Part shown: positions 1 through 7,530 of the stretch, in pieces | Layout: each line of letters begins with the position of its first letter | How positions within the stretch are numbered: position 1 is the stretch's first letter | Assembly: GCF_022760995.1 (NCBI RefSeq) | Contig: NZ_JAKWJO010000008.1 | Location: 144,860-208,859 of the forward strand | DNA from: Dyella sedimenti | GTDB lineage: Bacteria > Pseudomonadota > Gammaproteobacteria > Xanthomonadales > Rhodanobacteraceae | Length of the DNA: 64,000 nt | Direction: 5' to 3' | The notes under the pieces: model-generated | Database searches by the model: none | Told to the model about the DNA's origin: nothing | The model's input: the letters and a program-made list of their open reading frames with translations, nothing else | Made by a program: the position numbers and the translations under genes

Positions 1-2
1 CC

Positions 3-1667
3 ATTGCCCAGGGTGATTTCCGCGCCCATGCAGCGGGGGCGGCTACGGACAAGGAAGCGACCCGGCGCGACCGTGCCCAACGCGCGGCCTCCGGTCGTGC
101 CGTACACGCGGTATCGCCCGACGTGCGCCGCACCTCCGCGCTGTCGGAAGAAAAGCGCCTCGCCGCGCAGCGCCTGGCCGGTGGCGTGATGGCACGCCTG
201 CGCCAACTGCGCGGGCTGGGCTTGGGCTACCTGACGCTGGACCGGGCCACGCCGACGCTTTCGGCTGGCGAGTTGCAACGCCTGCGGCTGGCTACGCAAT
301 TGAGTTCCCTGCTGTTCGGCGTCGTGTACGTGCTCGACGAGCCCTCGGCGGGGCTGCACCCCTCCGACAGCCAGGCCCTGTACGACGCACTCGATCGGCT
401 GCGCGACGCCGGCAACTCGGTGTTCGTGGTGGAGCACGACCTGGAACTGATGCGCCGCGCGCAATGGCTAGTGGATGTCGGGCCGGATGCCGGGGAGCGT
501 GGCGGCCGCGTGCTCTACAGTGGCGAGCCGGATGGCCTGCGCAAGATTGCCGAATCGCGCACCGCCCGTTACCTGTTCGACGAGATCCCCGCGCCGGGGA
601 GCCGGGCACGCGAAGCGACCGGCTGGCTGGAGCTGCAGGGCGTCCACCGCCACAACCTGCATGGCGTGGACGCACGCATTCCGCTGGGCGTGCTGACGGC
701 CGTCACCGGCATCTCCGGCTCGGGAAAGTCCAGCCTCGTCGCGCAGGCCCTGCCCGAGTTGGTGCTGCTGCACCTGGGCCACGAGCCCGAGGACGACGCG
801 GCCGAAAGCGCCACCAGCGAAGGGCCGGCAGTGATCGAAGCGACTGGCGGTCATCTGGCGGGCGACGTGGACGCCATACAGCGCCTGGTGCAGGTGGACC
901 AGAAGCCGATCGGGCGCACGCCCCGGTCCAACCTGGCCACCTACACCGGTCTGTTCGACCACGTGCGCAAGCTGTTCGCCGCCACGCCCGATGCGCGACG
1001 CCGCCGCTATGACGCCGGGCGCTTCTCGTTCAACGTGGCTAAGGGGCGATGCGAGACCTGCGAGGGCGAGGGCTTCGTCAGTGTGGAGCTGCTGTTCATG
1101 CCCAGCGTGTACGCGCCGTGCCCGACGTGCCATGGCGCACGCTACAACGAGGCCACGCTGAAGGTGCAATGGAACGGGCGCAACATCGCCGAGGTGCTGC
1201 AGATGACCGTGGACGAAGCCAGCGAATTCTTTGCGGGTGAAGACGCCGTGGCCCGCCCCCTGCAATTGCTGCGCGATATCGGATTGGGCTATCTGCGCCT
1301 GGGGCAACCGGCCACGGAACTTTCCGGTGGCGAGGCGCAGCGCATCAAGCTGGCGACCGAGCTTCAGCGCAGCCAGCGCGGCCGAAGCCTGTACGTACTC
1401 GACGAGCCGACCACCGGGCTGCATGCATCGGATGCCGACCGGCTGCTGGTGCAGTTGCAGCGCCTGGTCGATGCCGGCAATAGCGTGGTGATGATCGAGC
1501 ACGACATGCGCGCGGTGGCTCAGGCCGATTGGGTGATCGACGTGGGGCCTGGTGCAGGCGCTGCCGGCGGCAGCATCGTGGTGGCGGGCTCCCCTCAGCA
1601 GGTGGCCCGAACGTCTGGCAGCCGAACCGCTCCGTTCCTTGCACAGGAGTTGGCGCGGGCCGAGTAA
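3..1667 (+). CDS. UvrA-like excinuclease ATPase, 5' part cut by window edge
   Basis: The reading frame is open from the left edge, so only the C-terminal ~555 residues are seen. UvrA proteins are dimeric ABC ATPases that recognise damaged DNA. Visible here: end of the first ATPase half (signature LSAGELQRLRLA, Walker B VYVLDEPSAGLHP), a second Walker A (GISGSGKSSL), a CETC...CPTC zinc site, second signature LSGGEAQRIKLA and Walker B LYVLDEPTTGLH. Both nucleotide sites look intact. It could be UvrA or a UvrA2-type paralogue; the missing N-terminus, which holds the UvrB-binding region, would decide. It converges with traI, so it is probably cargo next to the conjugation core rather than a transfer gene. 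I see no sign of truncation at the 3' end. Confidence 0.9.
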   Translation: MAQGDFRAHAAGAATDKEATRRDRAQRAASGRAVHAVSPDVRRTSALSEEKRLAAQRLAGGVMARLRQLRGLGLGYLTLDRATPTLSAGELQRLRLATQLSSLLFGVVYVLDEPSAGLHPSDSQALYDALDRLRDAGNSVFVVEHDLELMRRAQWLVDVGPDAGERGGRVLYSGEPDGLRKIAESRTARYLFDEIPAPGSRAREATGWLELQGVHRHNLHGVDARIPLGVLTAVTGISGSGKSSLVAQALPELVLLHLGHEPEDDAAESATSEGPAVIEATGGHLAGDVDAIQRLVQVDQKPIGRTPRSNLATYTGLFDHVRKLFAATPDARRRRYDAGRFSFNVAKGRCETCEGEGFVSVELLFMPSVYAPCPTCHGARYNEATLKVQWNGRNIAEVLQMTVDEASEFFAGEDAVARPLQLLRDIGLGYLRLGQPATELSGGEAQRIKLATELQRSQRGRSLYVLDEPTTGLHASDADRLLVQLQRLVDAGNSVVMIEHDMRAVAQADWVIDVGPGAGAAGGSIVVAGSPQQVARTSGSRTAPFLAQELARAE

Positions 1668-1698
1668 CTCAGTTCGCCAAATGTTGCCAGCTTTCGCG

Positions 1699-1739
1699 GG
1701 GCATTGATCGTCGCCAAACGACGGTGGCGATCAATGCCC
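1699..1739. terminator. Bidirectional hairpin between uvrA-like gene and traI
   Basis: A 12-bp inverted repeat (GGGCATTGATCG at 1699-1710 and its complement at 1728-1739) fills the gap between two converging stop codons. The inner part pairs further (CGCCA/TGGCG). No long T-run follows on either side, so this is a strong hairpin but only a probable terminator. Confidence 0.55.
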
Positions 1740-1747
1740 GAATCGCG

Positions 1748-3586
1748 TCATCCTTCCTGAGTCAGAGCAAGATAGGGATTGTTGGGCGGTATTTCGGGGA
1801 ATGCCAAGCACCCATCTTCGAGGAGGTAGCCATGCAGTCGGCGGGACTTCCTCGGGCCCGTGACTTCACAGGTCCAAATGTTCAGGCCATTGGGGTGCTT
1901 GCGATGTAGCAGCAGCTTCTCGAAGCGCTTCTGCACCCACTGCCAATCCTGTTGATTCTCCTGCTTGGCGAGCGCGGCCACTTCGGGATGCTCTTGCGCA
2001 TAGCGTTGGAACACACCCGGGCTGACCAGGTAGGCCGTGTCATTCACCGTATGCACGAGCGCCTTCGCGTCGTTGATGATGAGCCGTCGTGAGGTGATTC
2101 CCTGCTTCAGCCAAACCATGAACTGTTCCCCGGATGGCTTCGTTGCCGATGACTCAGGTGTAGGCGCGGGTGCAGGTGATGGAATGGACGTCGCGGCTGT
2201 TGCTGGCGCGGGAGGGTGGAGGAACTCTTCGGCATCCTGACCAACGTCGGCCGACTCACCGAGGCCCACCATCGCGAGCAAGTCCTCCATGACGTCGGGC
2301 ACGGGCTGGGCCGCGGGCGGTGAAACGATGGTGGTGCTGTCGCCCTCCCAAATTGGAGGCTCTTGACCTCCCTGCGCTGGGTTCACCGAGACGGTTGGCG
2401 CGGGAGCCGACATGCTGGCGTCGTTTTCCGCGGGCGTCGCGTCGATCTCTACCGTGCCTGCGAAAGGTGCTGGTCGCTCGCCAGACTCCCAGATCAGCGC
2501 GGGAGCGAGACGCAACAGGGTGAACGAATGGGACCAGCCGGTCGTGCTGGTCACGGTCGCGCGCCAGACCGCTTTGCCGTCCGAGGTGGGCTGGAGCATG
2601 CCGTGGTCCTGCAACACGTTGAACACGGCGGTGTTGTTAGCAGGAATGCCATCGATCCCCTGAGACAGGAGGTGTGCGCGTAGCTTGTCGGAGACCGTCT
2701 TGCTCACCAGCCACAAACCATCCTCGGTGAGCCAGCCATCGGAGGCTTCCGGCTGGTTCAGCTTCAACTGTTCCTTGAGCAGGTAGCGCAACCCGTCCAG
2801 CAGCTTGCGTTGCAGTGCGTGCTTGGGCGCGGCCATGGCGCGCGCCGGATCGCCGCCCAGCTCCTGGGCCACCGACGCCCGGTCTGCTTGCACGACGAGT
2901 TCCCCTAGTACACCGGCATGTTCGTACTGACCGGCCAGCACATAGAGCAGCGGTGCCCAGAGAGCCGGATAGTCGCTGAGCCAGTCCAGGACGTGGCGGT
3001 CGAGCAGTTGGCGATAGAGCAAGCCTGTTGCGGCGCTGTGCAGGCGGTATTCGCGGTCGTCACGGTAGCGAAATCGGTACGCCTGGTGCAGCGGGCCATG
3101 CCACGGATGCCAAGTACTGCCGTCGGCCAGTTCGACGTGTAGATCGACGGCGATCTTGCCAATATCGTGGAGCAGCGCAGCATAGGCGACGGCGGCGGTC
3201 CAGGCTTCGGACTGCGCCGCCTGGTCTTCGGGACTGGCACCGATGGGCAGCAGATGGGACTGCCGCAGTTTCAGGCTGTAGGCCACGATCTCCAGGCCGT
3301 GATCGAGCATGCCGCCCGGATAGGCATGGTGATGCGCCTCGGAGGCCGGAAAGGCTTGGACCAGTTCGGCGTAGCGTTCCAGGGGCGTGCGGTACAGGGT
3401 GGCGAATTGCCGGCGTGAGAGCGACGTGCGCTGCCAGATGTGCTCCAGCAGCTTCTGCCGGCGTGGGGTGGCCAGCAGCGATGCGGCCGACTCAGGACGC
3501 AGCAGCCCTTTCGGGAGGTCGGTGACGGGTGGTGGCGTCGGTGCGGCAGCGACCGGGGGCCGTTTTCGCTGGAACAGGGAGAGCAT
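1748..3586 (-). CDS. traI: MobH-family relaxase TraI (TraI_2 / DUF1528)
   Basis: 612 residues from the ATG at 3586 (MLSLFQRKRP); the longer open frame to 3658 has no family-like N-terminus. MobH relaxases nick oriT and pilot the single strand in ICEclc/SXT-type elements. The N-terminal half carries the metal-binding signature HHAYPGGMLDH near residue 80 and the HD motif ALLHDIGKIAVD near residue 135. A Pro/Ala-rich linker follows, then a C-terminal winged-helix-like region with the conserved WVQKRFEKL and NIWTCEV segments. The gene is transcribed away from the toxin-antitoxin pair, with a 317-bp leader that is a candidate oriT region. Length is normal for the family. Confidence 0.93.
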   Translation of the reverse strand: MLSLFQRKRPPVAAAPTPPPVTDLPKGLLRPESAASLLATPRRQKLLEHIWQRTSLSRRQFATLYRTPLERYAELVQAFPASEAHHHAYPGGMLDHGLEIVAYSLKLRQSHLLPIGASPEDQAAQSEAWTAAVAYAALLHDIGKIAVDLHVELADGSTWHPWHGPLHQAYRFRYRDDREYRLHSAATGLLYRQLLDRHVLDWLSDYPALWAPLLYVLAGQYEHAGVLGELVVQADRASVAQELGGDPARAMAAPKHALQRKLLDGLRYLLKEQLKLNQPEASDGWLTEDGLWLVSKTVSDKLRAHLLSQGIDGIPANNTAVFNVLQDHGMLQPTSDGKAVWRATVTSTTGWSHSFTLLRLAPALIWESGERPAPFAGTVEIDATPAENDASMSAPAPTVSVNPAQGGQEPPIWEGDSTTIVSPPAAQPVPDVMEDLLAMVGLGESADVGQDAEEFLHPPAPATAATSIPSPAPAPTPESSATKPSGEQFMVWLKQGITSRRLIINDAKALVHTVNDTAYLVSPGVFQRYAQEHPEVAALAKQENQQDWQWVQKRFEKLLLHRKHPNGLNIWTCEVTGPRKSRRLHGYLLEDGCLAFPEIPPNNPYLALTQEG

Positions 3587-3617
3587 GTGAGGTGTCCTAA
3601 TGACGGGCCGACCGGGA

Positions 3618-3692
3618 GGCCTTTTGGCCTTTTCGAGGTAGGGCCTTTCCCCTTGCACCCCATTCCCTTGCCATTTCGACCCTTTGGCCTTT
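3618..3692. repeat. Cluster of GGCCTTT repeats in traI leader (oriT candidate)
   Basis: Within the 317-bp gap 3587-3903 there are four direct copies of GGCCTTT(T): 3618-3625, 3626-3633, 3642-3648 and 3686-3692, the first two in tandem. The stretch also has other CCTT-rich words and lies just upstream of the relaxase start. Relaxase genes of this family often lie beside their oriT, so this is a candidate binding array; no nick site can be recognised. The rest of the gap up to 3834 shows nothing else. Confidence 0.4.
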
Positions 3693-3834
3693 AACCGTTT
3701 CGGTATAGCGGGGCCTGGACCGCGGCTCCACCGTCAATGTGGAACCAGCTCGAATGCATTGGACGGCGACCAGGCGCCGGCCTCGGTCTATGCTGCGAAG
3801 GCGCTGCTTCCGCCGGGTAGGTTGCTCTCTAGGC

Positions 3835-3870
3835 GTCAAAGTTGACAAACGCGACAAAGGCGACTAGAGT
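3835..3870 (+). promoter_or_regulatory. Promoter of the toxin-antitoxin pair built on 9-bp tandem repeats
   Basis: TTGACA at 3842-3847 and TAGAGT at 3865-3870 are separated by 17 bp, a near-consensus sigma-70 promoter. The same stretch is four 9-bp units: GTCAAAGTT, GACAAACGC, GACAAAGGC, GACTAGAGT. A repeat array overlapping both promoter elements is what an autorepressing antitoxin would bind. A GGGAG ribosome site at 3893-3897 favours the ATG at 3904. Confidence 0.65.
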
Positions 3871-3903
3871 GAAGCCTGTGCCTAACCTACTCGGGAGATG
3901 ACC

Positions 3904-4530
3904 ATGCCCACTGCCATTGAATTCATTGCCGACCGTCTGCCGCGCGTCACGGTGGAAGATGTACGCCGCTTCGCGGATACCGTCGAAATCCGGGATGCCA
4001 CGGCTTTCGCGGCCGAGTTGCAGGCGTTCGTCCACGAGCGTGTGGAAGCGGTGACACTGCCCGCCAACTTGGAGGGGGAGACCGTTGGGCAGGCCCTTGC
4101 ACGCAAGGCGGCCGCGCTGCGCGCCGACACGCGCTGGGCACCGAATGAAACCGACGTCCAGCGAGGCCGTGCCGTGCTGCTGGAAACCTTCAACCAGCCG
4201 CACAACCTGCCGCCCGCAGAGTTCGCCAAGCTGGCGGACAAGTCGCGCCAGCAGATCTACAAGGACATCCTCGCGCGTCGGCTGCTGGCGCTGAACGTGG
4301 GGCCGCGCGGTCAGAAGCTGCCCGACTGGCAGCTCGACCCGGTGAAGCAGCAGTTGACCCAAACCGTGCTTCAGGAGGTCGAGGGTATCGATCACTGGAC
4401 GATCTACCGCGCACTGTCCGAACCGCTCGAAGGCTTGGGCGGTCGCTCGCCGGTGGACGCGGTGACGCATGGCACGATCGACGACGTGGCCGAGGCCGTG
4501 TTCAACGTGCTGGGCGTTCAGGTGCATTGA
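3904..4530 (+). CDS. Antitoxin of RES-toxin pair (Xre/MbcA/ParS type)
   Basis: 208 residues starting at 3904, where the GGGAG site is well spaced; 3898 is a possible in-frame start. Residues 1-100 resemble nothing I can name. Residues ~101-130 look like a helix-turn-helix (EFAKLADKSRQQIYKDI), and ~140-205 have the pattern of the DUF2384 toxin-binding domain (PDWQLDP, then LGGRSPVDAV). In this family the antitoxin blocks the RES toxin and represses its own operon. The toxin gene follows 12 bp after the stop. Residues 101-208 align with the C-terminal 106 residues of the integrase at 61535-63340, with about half identical by hand count. No similar sequence was noticed elsewhere in the window. 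Confidence 0.85.
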   Translation: MPTAIEFIADRLPRVTVEDVRRFADTVEIRDATAFAAELQAFVHERVEAVTLPANLEGETVGQALARKAAALRADTRWAPNETDVQRGRAVLLETFNQPHNLPPAEFAKLADKSRQQIYKDILARRLLALNVGPRGQKLPDWQLDPVKQQLTQTVLQEVEGIDHWTIYRALSEPLEGLGGRSPVDAVTHGTIDDVAEAVFNVLGVQVH

Positions 4531-4542
4531 AGCGAGACTGCC

Positions 4543-5175
4543 ATGAGCCACGAGCTGCCTTCGTTCCTGATCGATGCCGGTGAACTGCTCCAGCATGTGA
4601 GCCGCGTCGTCTATCGGGGCAGCCCGCTGTACTATGGCCGCAGCAGCACCAATCGCTACGACGACCCTGCCCAGGCCTACGGCGTGCTCTACCTGGGGCG
4701 CGACCTGCCCACGGCGCTGATGGAGTCGGTGTTTCACAAGCATCAGTGGCTTGATGACGCGAAGCGCTCGATCGCATTGAAAGAAGTCCAGAGCAGGATG
4801 GTGCGCGCCGTAGGGGTGATGGCCGACGTGCTTCTGGCCGATCTCACGGCACCAGGCGTCATGGCGGGCTACTTTGGCCTGAACCTGGAGCAGTTGGCCA
4901 GCCGTGGCTACACGCACACGCAGCAGGTGTCCGCTCATGTGCATGCGATGGTCGGCGACGACGGCCAACCTCTGTTTGACGGGGTACTCTATCCGTCGCG
5001 CAACAACTATCCCGCCAAGAGCATCGCCCTGTTCGAGCGTGCGGGAACGAAGGTCAGCGTCATCGAGGACATCGATCTGGTTGACCATGTGGACTGGCCG
5101 CGTTTCGTTGCCACCTACCGCATCGGCGTGGAACCCGACCCCGGGCCGATAGAACCGGATGACGAAGCGTCCTGA
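4543..5175 (+). CDS. RES-domain toxin (NAD-degrading type)
   Basis: 210 residues. RES toxins of the MbcT/ParT/Res group degrade or use NAD+ and stop growth. The conserved Arg (VVYRGSPLYYG), the Glu in PTALMESVF and the Ser in AKSIALFE can be seen, together with RYDDP..YGVLYLGRDLP and FDGVLYPSRN, so the active residues look complete. It lies directly behind its antitoxin and is probably co-transcribed. Placed between traI and the TraG gene on the opposite strand, the pair is likely a stability module of the element. Confidence 0.9.
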   Translation: MSHELPSFLIDAGELLQHVSRVVYRGSPLYYGRSSTNRYDDPAQAYGVLYLGRDLPTALMESVFHKHQWLDDAKRSIALKEVQSRMVRAVGVMADVLLADLTAPGVMAGYFGLNLEQLASRGYTHTQQVSAHVHAMVGDDGQPLFDGVLYPSRNNYPAKSIALFERAGTKVSVIEDIDLVDHVDWPRFVATYRIGVEPDPGPIEPDDEAS

Positions 5176-5260
5176 AGCAGCGGGAAGACACATTGGAAGC
5201 CCGAAACGGAATGAAGTGGAGCACACTGGAATAGGCATTCCTCAGTAGCAGGAGACGACC

Positions 5261-5626
5261 ATGAACACCACAACCCGCACCAGCACCGCAGAACGTATCG
5301 GCCGCGCCTTTGGCCGTGGATGGCGTGCCTATGCGCGTGGCGAACGGCGGGTATCGAATTGGTTGGTGGCCAAAGGGGTGCCTTCGGTTGGTGCCACAGT
5401 GTTGCTGTGGGCGGTCAAGCTGGCTGTGCTGGGCGCGCTGCTCTACGCCGCCTTCTGGTTCGCACTCGTGTTGCTGGGAGTCGTGGTGGCGGGATGGGCG
5501 GCGGCTGCCAATACCGCGGAAGAAGACGAGTGGCCGTTCACCGACCTCACCGAACTGCGCAAGACACCCGGCTACGATCCCAATCTGTACAACGATACGT
5601 CGCACGAGTTGTACACCGACGACTGA
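5261..5626 (+). CDS. DUF3742 family ICE protein
   Basis: 121 residues with a good AGGAG site before the ATG. The N-terminus is basic (RIGRAFGRGWRAYARGERR), followed by one or two membrane helices around residues 45-85 (LLWAVKLAVLGALLYAAFWF) and an acidic tail with the NLYNDTSHE motif of DUF3742. The function is unknown. It occurs beside the TraG-N gene in ICEclc-type elements, as here, where the two genes converge with an 11-bp gap. Confidence 0.8.
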   Translation: MNTTTRTSTAERIGRAFGRGWRAYARGERRVSNWLVAKGVPSVGATVLLWAVKLAVLGALLYAAFWFALVLLGVVVAGWAAAANTAEEDEWPFTDLTELRKTPGYDPNLYNDTSHELYTDD

Positions 5627-5637
5627 TCGGCACCGCG

Positions 5638-7158
5638 CTACTTCAGTTTACCTCCGGTAAGGGCCCCAGCGCCCTTACCGCCTGCTTGGCCGGCGCTCTT
5701 GCTGCCATCTGAAAGCCCCTGGATGACGTGCCCGGCCCGAATCCCAACCCAGGTAAGACTCGCAAGCCAAAAGCCCGGCAAGACCAGGAACATCGTGCCC
5801 ATGACGAACATCAGGAGCAGGTCGCCAAAGGCATTGTTCAGCCCCACCAGTGGATCGAAGTTAGTGTGTGGCCGGTTCCATCCGAAGCCCCACCCATAGA
5901 GCGCATCGAGGATGGTGCTGTCGATCCAGCGTGCGAGTTGGAACCAGAAATCGGTGAAGAACAGCGCGAACTGCACGACGCTGACGGTGACGACCGTCTT
6001 CAGGTCATAGGTGCCCACGACTAGCACCAGCGGGATGCAGATGACCAGTGCCATCTTGAGCAAGGCAAGCACCATGGGCAGCGCCTGGCGCACCACGTCC
6101 ATGGCGGGAAATGCGGCAAGTGCCCCGACCGCCATTCCTGCATCCCCCGTGGCCCGCGTCACGATGTTCGGCAGGGTCTTGTCGATCTGGCCGCCGTAGT
6201 CGGTATAGACCGAACCTTGGTTGAGCTTCTGCTGTCGCGGTGACGCGATGGTACGGACCACCGAATCGTCCACCTCGGTACGGCTCAGGAACCCGGCCCA
6301 GCCCGCCAAGCGATTCAACAGGCTGGGGTCCACCTGGCTCAGCAACCGTGCCCGCAGGCCGTTGCTGCCATCGGCCCACCACTGCCTGCAGGTCGGGTAA
6401 CCGCCGCCACTGGCCACCTGCGCAAGCCCTGCGTCGCGGGTGTCGTCATAGGGCCATGACTCGCGCGCCGTGCCGGAACGGTAGCTGTCGTAGTAGCCGC
6501 CGGTGTCCGTGAAAAACCTCGAACCGATCCAGGTCACGTCGTTCATTTGAGCTTCGTCCAGCTCCGGCCGCGCCATGAACAATTTAGCGCGTGCAGGTCC
6601 GTAGCAGTCGTGTGTGAAATCGGCCACTTCCTGAGCCAGCACCGGGTCGTTGATGCGGGTAGCGTCGATCTCCATGCGCATTTGTCGCAGGTCTGTCCCG
6701 CACGGGATTGCCGCCACCGAGGCGCTGGTGACGGCGCGCGAGAGCGCGTGCATGAAGGCCCACCAGACCGGCACCTTGGCACTCTGGTTGTTGATGGTGC
6801 TGAAGGACTGGGACCAGCCGGTATCCGTGGGCTGCGGCACGCTGACCTGGCACTGGGCCGACCGCGAGCTGTCGTACTGAATGGTGTTGAGGTCCACGTC
6901 GATGAAGGGGATGCCGGCGAACATCACCACTACGATGGCGACGAACACCCGGTTCTCGATGCGTGCGGCCGAGAGCACGCCCTTGTTGCCTTCGTCGGCA
7001 CCCTCCGCACGGGCCTTGAGCCATTCCTGCACGATGATCGCCACGAAGGGCAGTGCGAATACCCCGCTGGATACCAGTACCGCCCAGATGCCGTTGTTGA
7101 CGATCCAGGACACCAGGGTCAGGTAGTACTCCAGGTAGTCGGTCGTGAAAAGCGTCAT
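5638..7158 (-). CDS. TraG N-terminal-domain conjugation protein
   Basis: 506 residues. This matches the large inner-membrane mating-pair protein (TraG N-terminal domain) found at the end of the TIGR03755-03757 operon in these ICEs. It shows hydrophobic segments near residues 15-60 and several near 340-480 (ALPMVLALLKMALVICIPLVLVVGTYD), around a long, probably periplasmic, Cys-containing region. In F-like systems TraG acts in pilus assembly and mating-pair stabilisation. It is last in the minus-strand unit that starts at 10321. No C-terminal entry-exclusion domain like that of F TraG is present, as is usual for ICE members. Confidence 0.85.
   Translation of the reverse strand: MTLFTTDYLEYYLTLVSWIVNNGIWAVLVSSGVFALPFVAIIVQEWLKARAEGADEGNKGVLSAARIENRVFVAIVVVMFAGIPFIDVDLNTIQYDSSRSAQCQVSVPQPTDTGWSQSFSTINNQSAKVPVWWAFMHALSRAVTSASVAAIPCGTDLRQMRMEIDATRINDPVLAQEVADFTHDCYGPARAKLFMARPELDEAQMNDVTWIGSRFFTDTGGYYDSYRSGTARESWPYDDTRDAGLAQVASGGGYPTCRQWWADGSNGLRARLLSQVDPSLLNRLAGWAGFLSRTEVDDSVVRTIASPRQQKLNQGSVYTDYGGQIDKTLPNIVTRATGDAGMAVGALAAFPAMDVVRQALPMVLALLKMALVICIPLVLVVGTYDLKTVVTVSVVQFALFFTDFWFQLARWIDSTILDALYGWGFGWNRPHTNFDPLVGLNNAFGDLLLMFVMGTMFLVLPGFWLASLTWVGIRAGHVIQGLSDGSKSAGQAGGKGAGALTGGKLK
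5655..5680. terminator. Hairpin at convergent ends of DUF3742 and TraG-N genes
   Basis: A perfect 10-bp stem (CGGTAAGGGC at 5655-5664, complement at 5671-5680) with a 6-base loop lies inside the last codons of the minus-strand TraG-N gene, 29 bp past the DUF3742 stop. It could end transcription from the plus strand. There is no clear T-run. Confidence 0.45.
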
Positions 7159-7173
7159 GGCTCGGACCTCCCG

Positions 7174-7530
7174 TCAACCCTGCATCAACAGGCTGGCTTC
7201 AAGCGCCACGATGGCAACGACGCCGGCGATCTCGCTGCGTACCAGGCGGCGCCGCGCTTGCGCGTCGTCCTCACGCGCAAGCAGCCGGCGACGCATCCAG
7301 ACCCAGCCGTAGGCCGTCGCGCCATACAGGCACAGCCGCCAGACCAGGAAGTAGCCCGCTGCTGCCGCCAGCCAACGCTCCCAGCCCGCGACGCTTCCGA
7401 CGAGGTAGATGCCAACGATGTTGGCGCTCACGGCGACGGCCGCGAGTACCACCGTCCACAGCAGCGCCTTCGCTGCGCGCCGGCTGAACAGCCAGCGCGG
7501 GCGTAGCCAGGTCGCACGCATCAGGCTCAT
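7174..7530 (-). CDS. Small membrane protein of the TraG operon
   Basis: 118 residues with two or three predicted membrane helices (ALLWTVVLAAVAVSANIVGIYLVG, then a WLAAAAGYFLVWRLCLYG segment, and a C-terminal EIAGVVAIVALEASLL). It overlaps the stop region of the next gene upstream by 4 bp, so it is translationally coupled to it. I do not recognise a named domain. Genes of this size occur at this place in ICEclc-type operons. A role in the transfer machinery is inferred only from its position. Confidence 0.7.
   Translation of the reverse strand: MSLMRATWLRPRWLFSRRAAKALLWTVVLAAVAVSANIVGIYLVGSVAGWERWLAAAAGYFLVWRLCLYGATAYGWVWMRRRLLAREDDAQARRRLVRSEIAGVVAIVALEASLLMQG

Noticed and set aside
3829..5238. 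Minus-strand frame of 469 codons opposite the toxin-antitoxin genes
   Set aside because: The antitoxin and RES toxin on the plus strand have family motifs, ribosome sites and a promoter; the minus frame has none.
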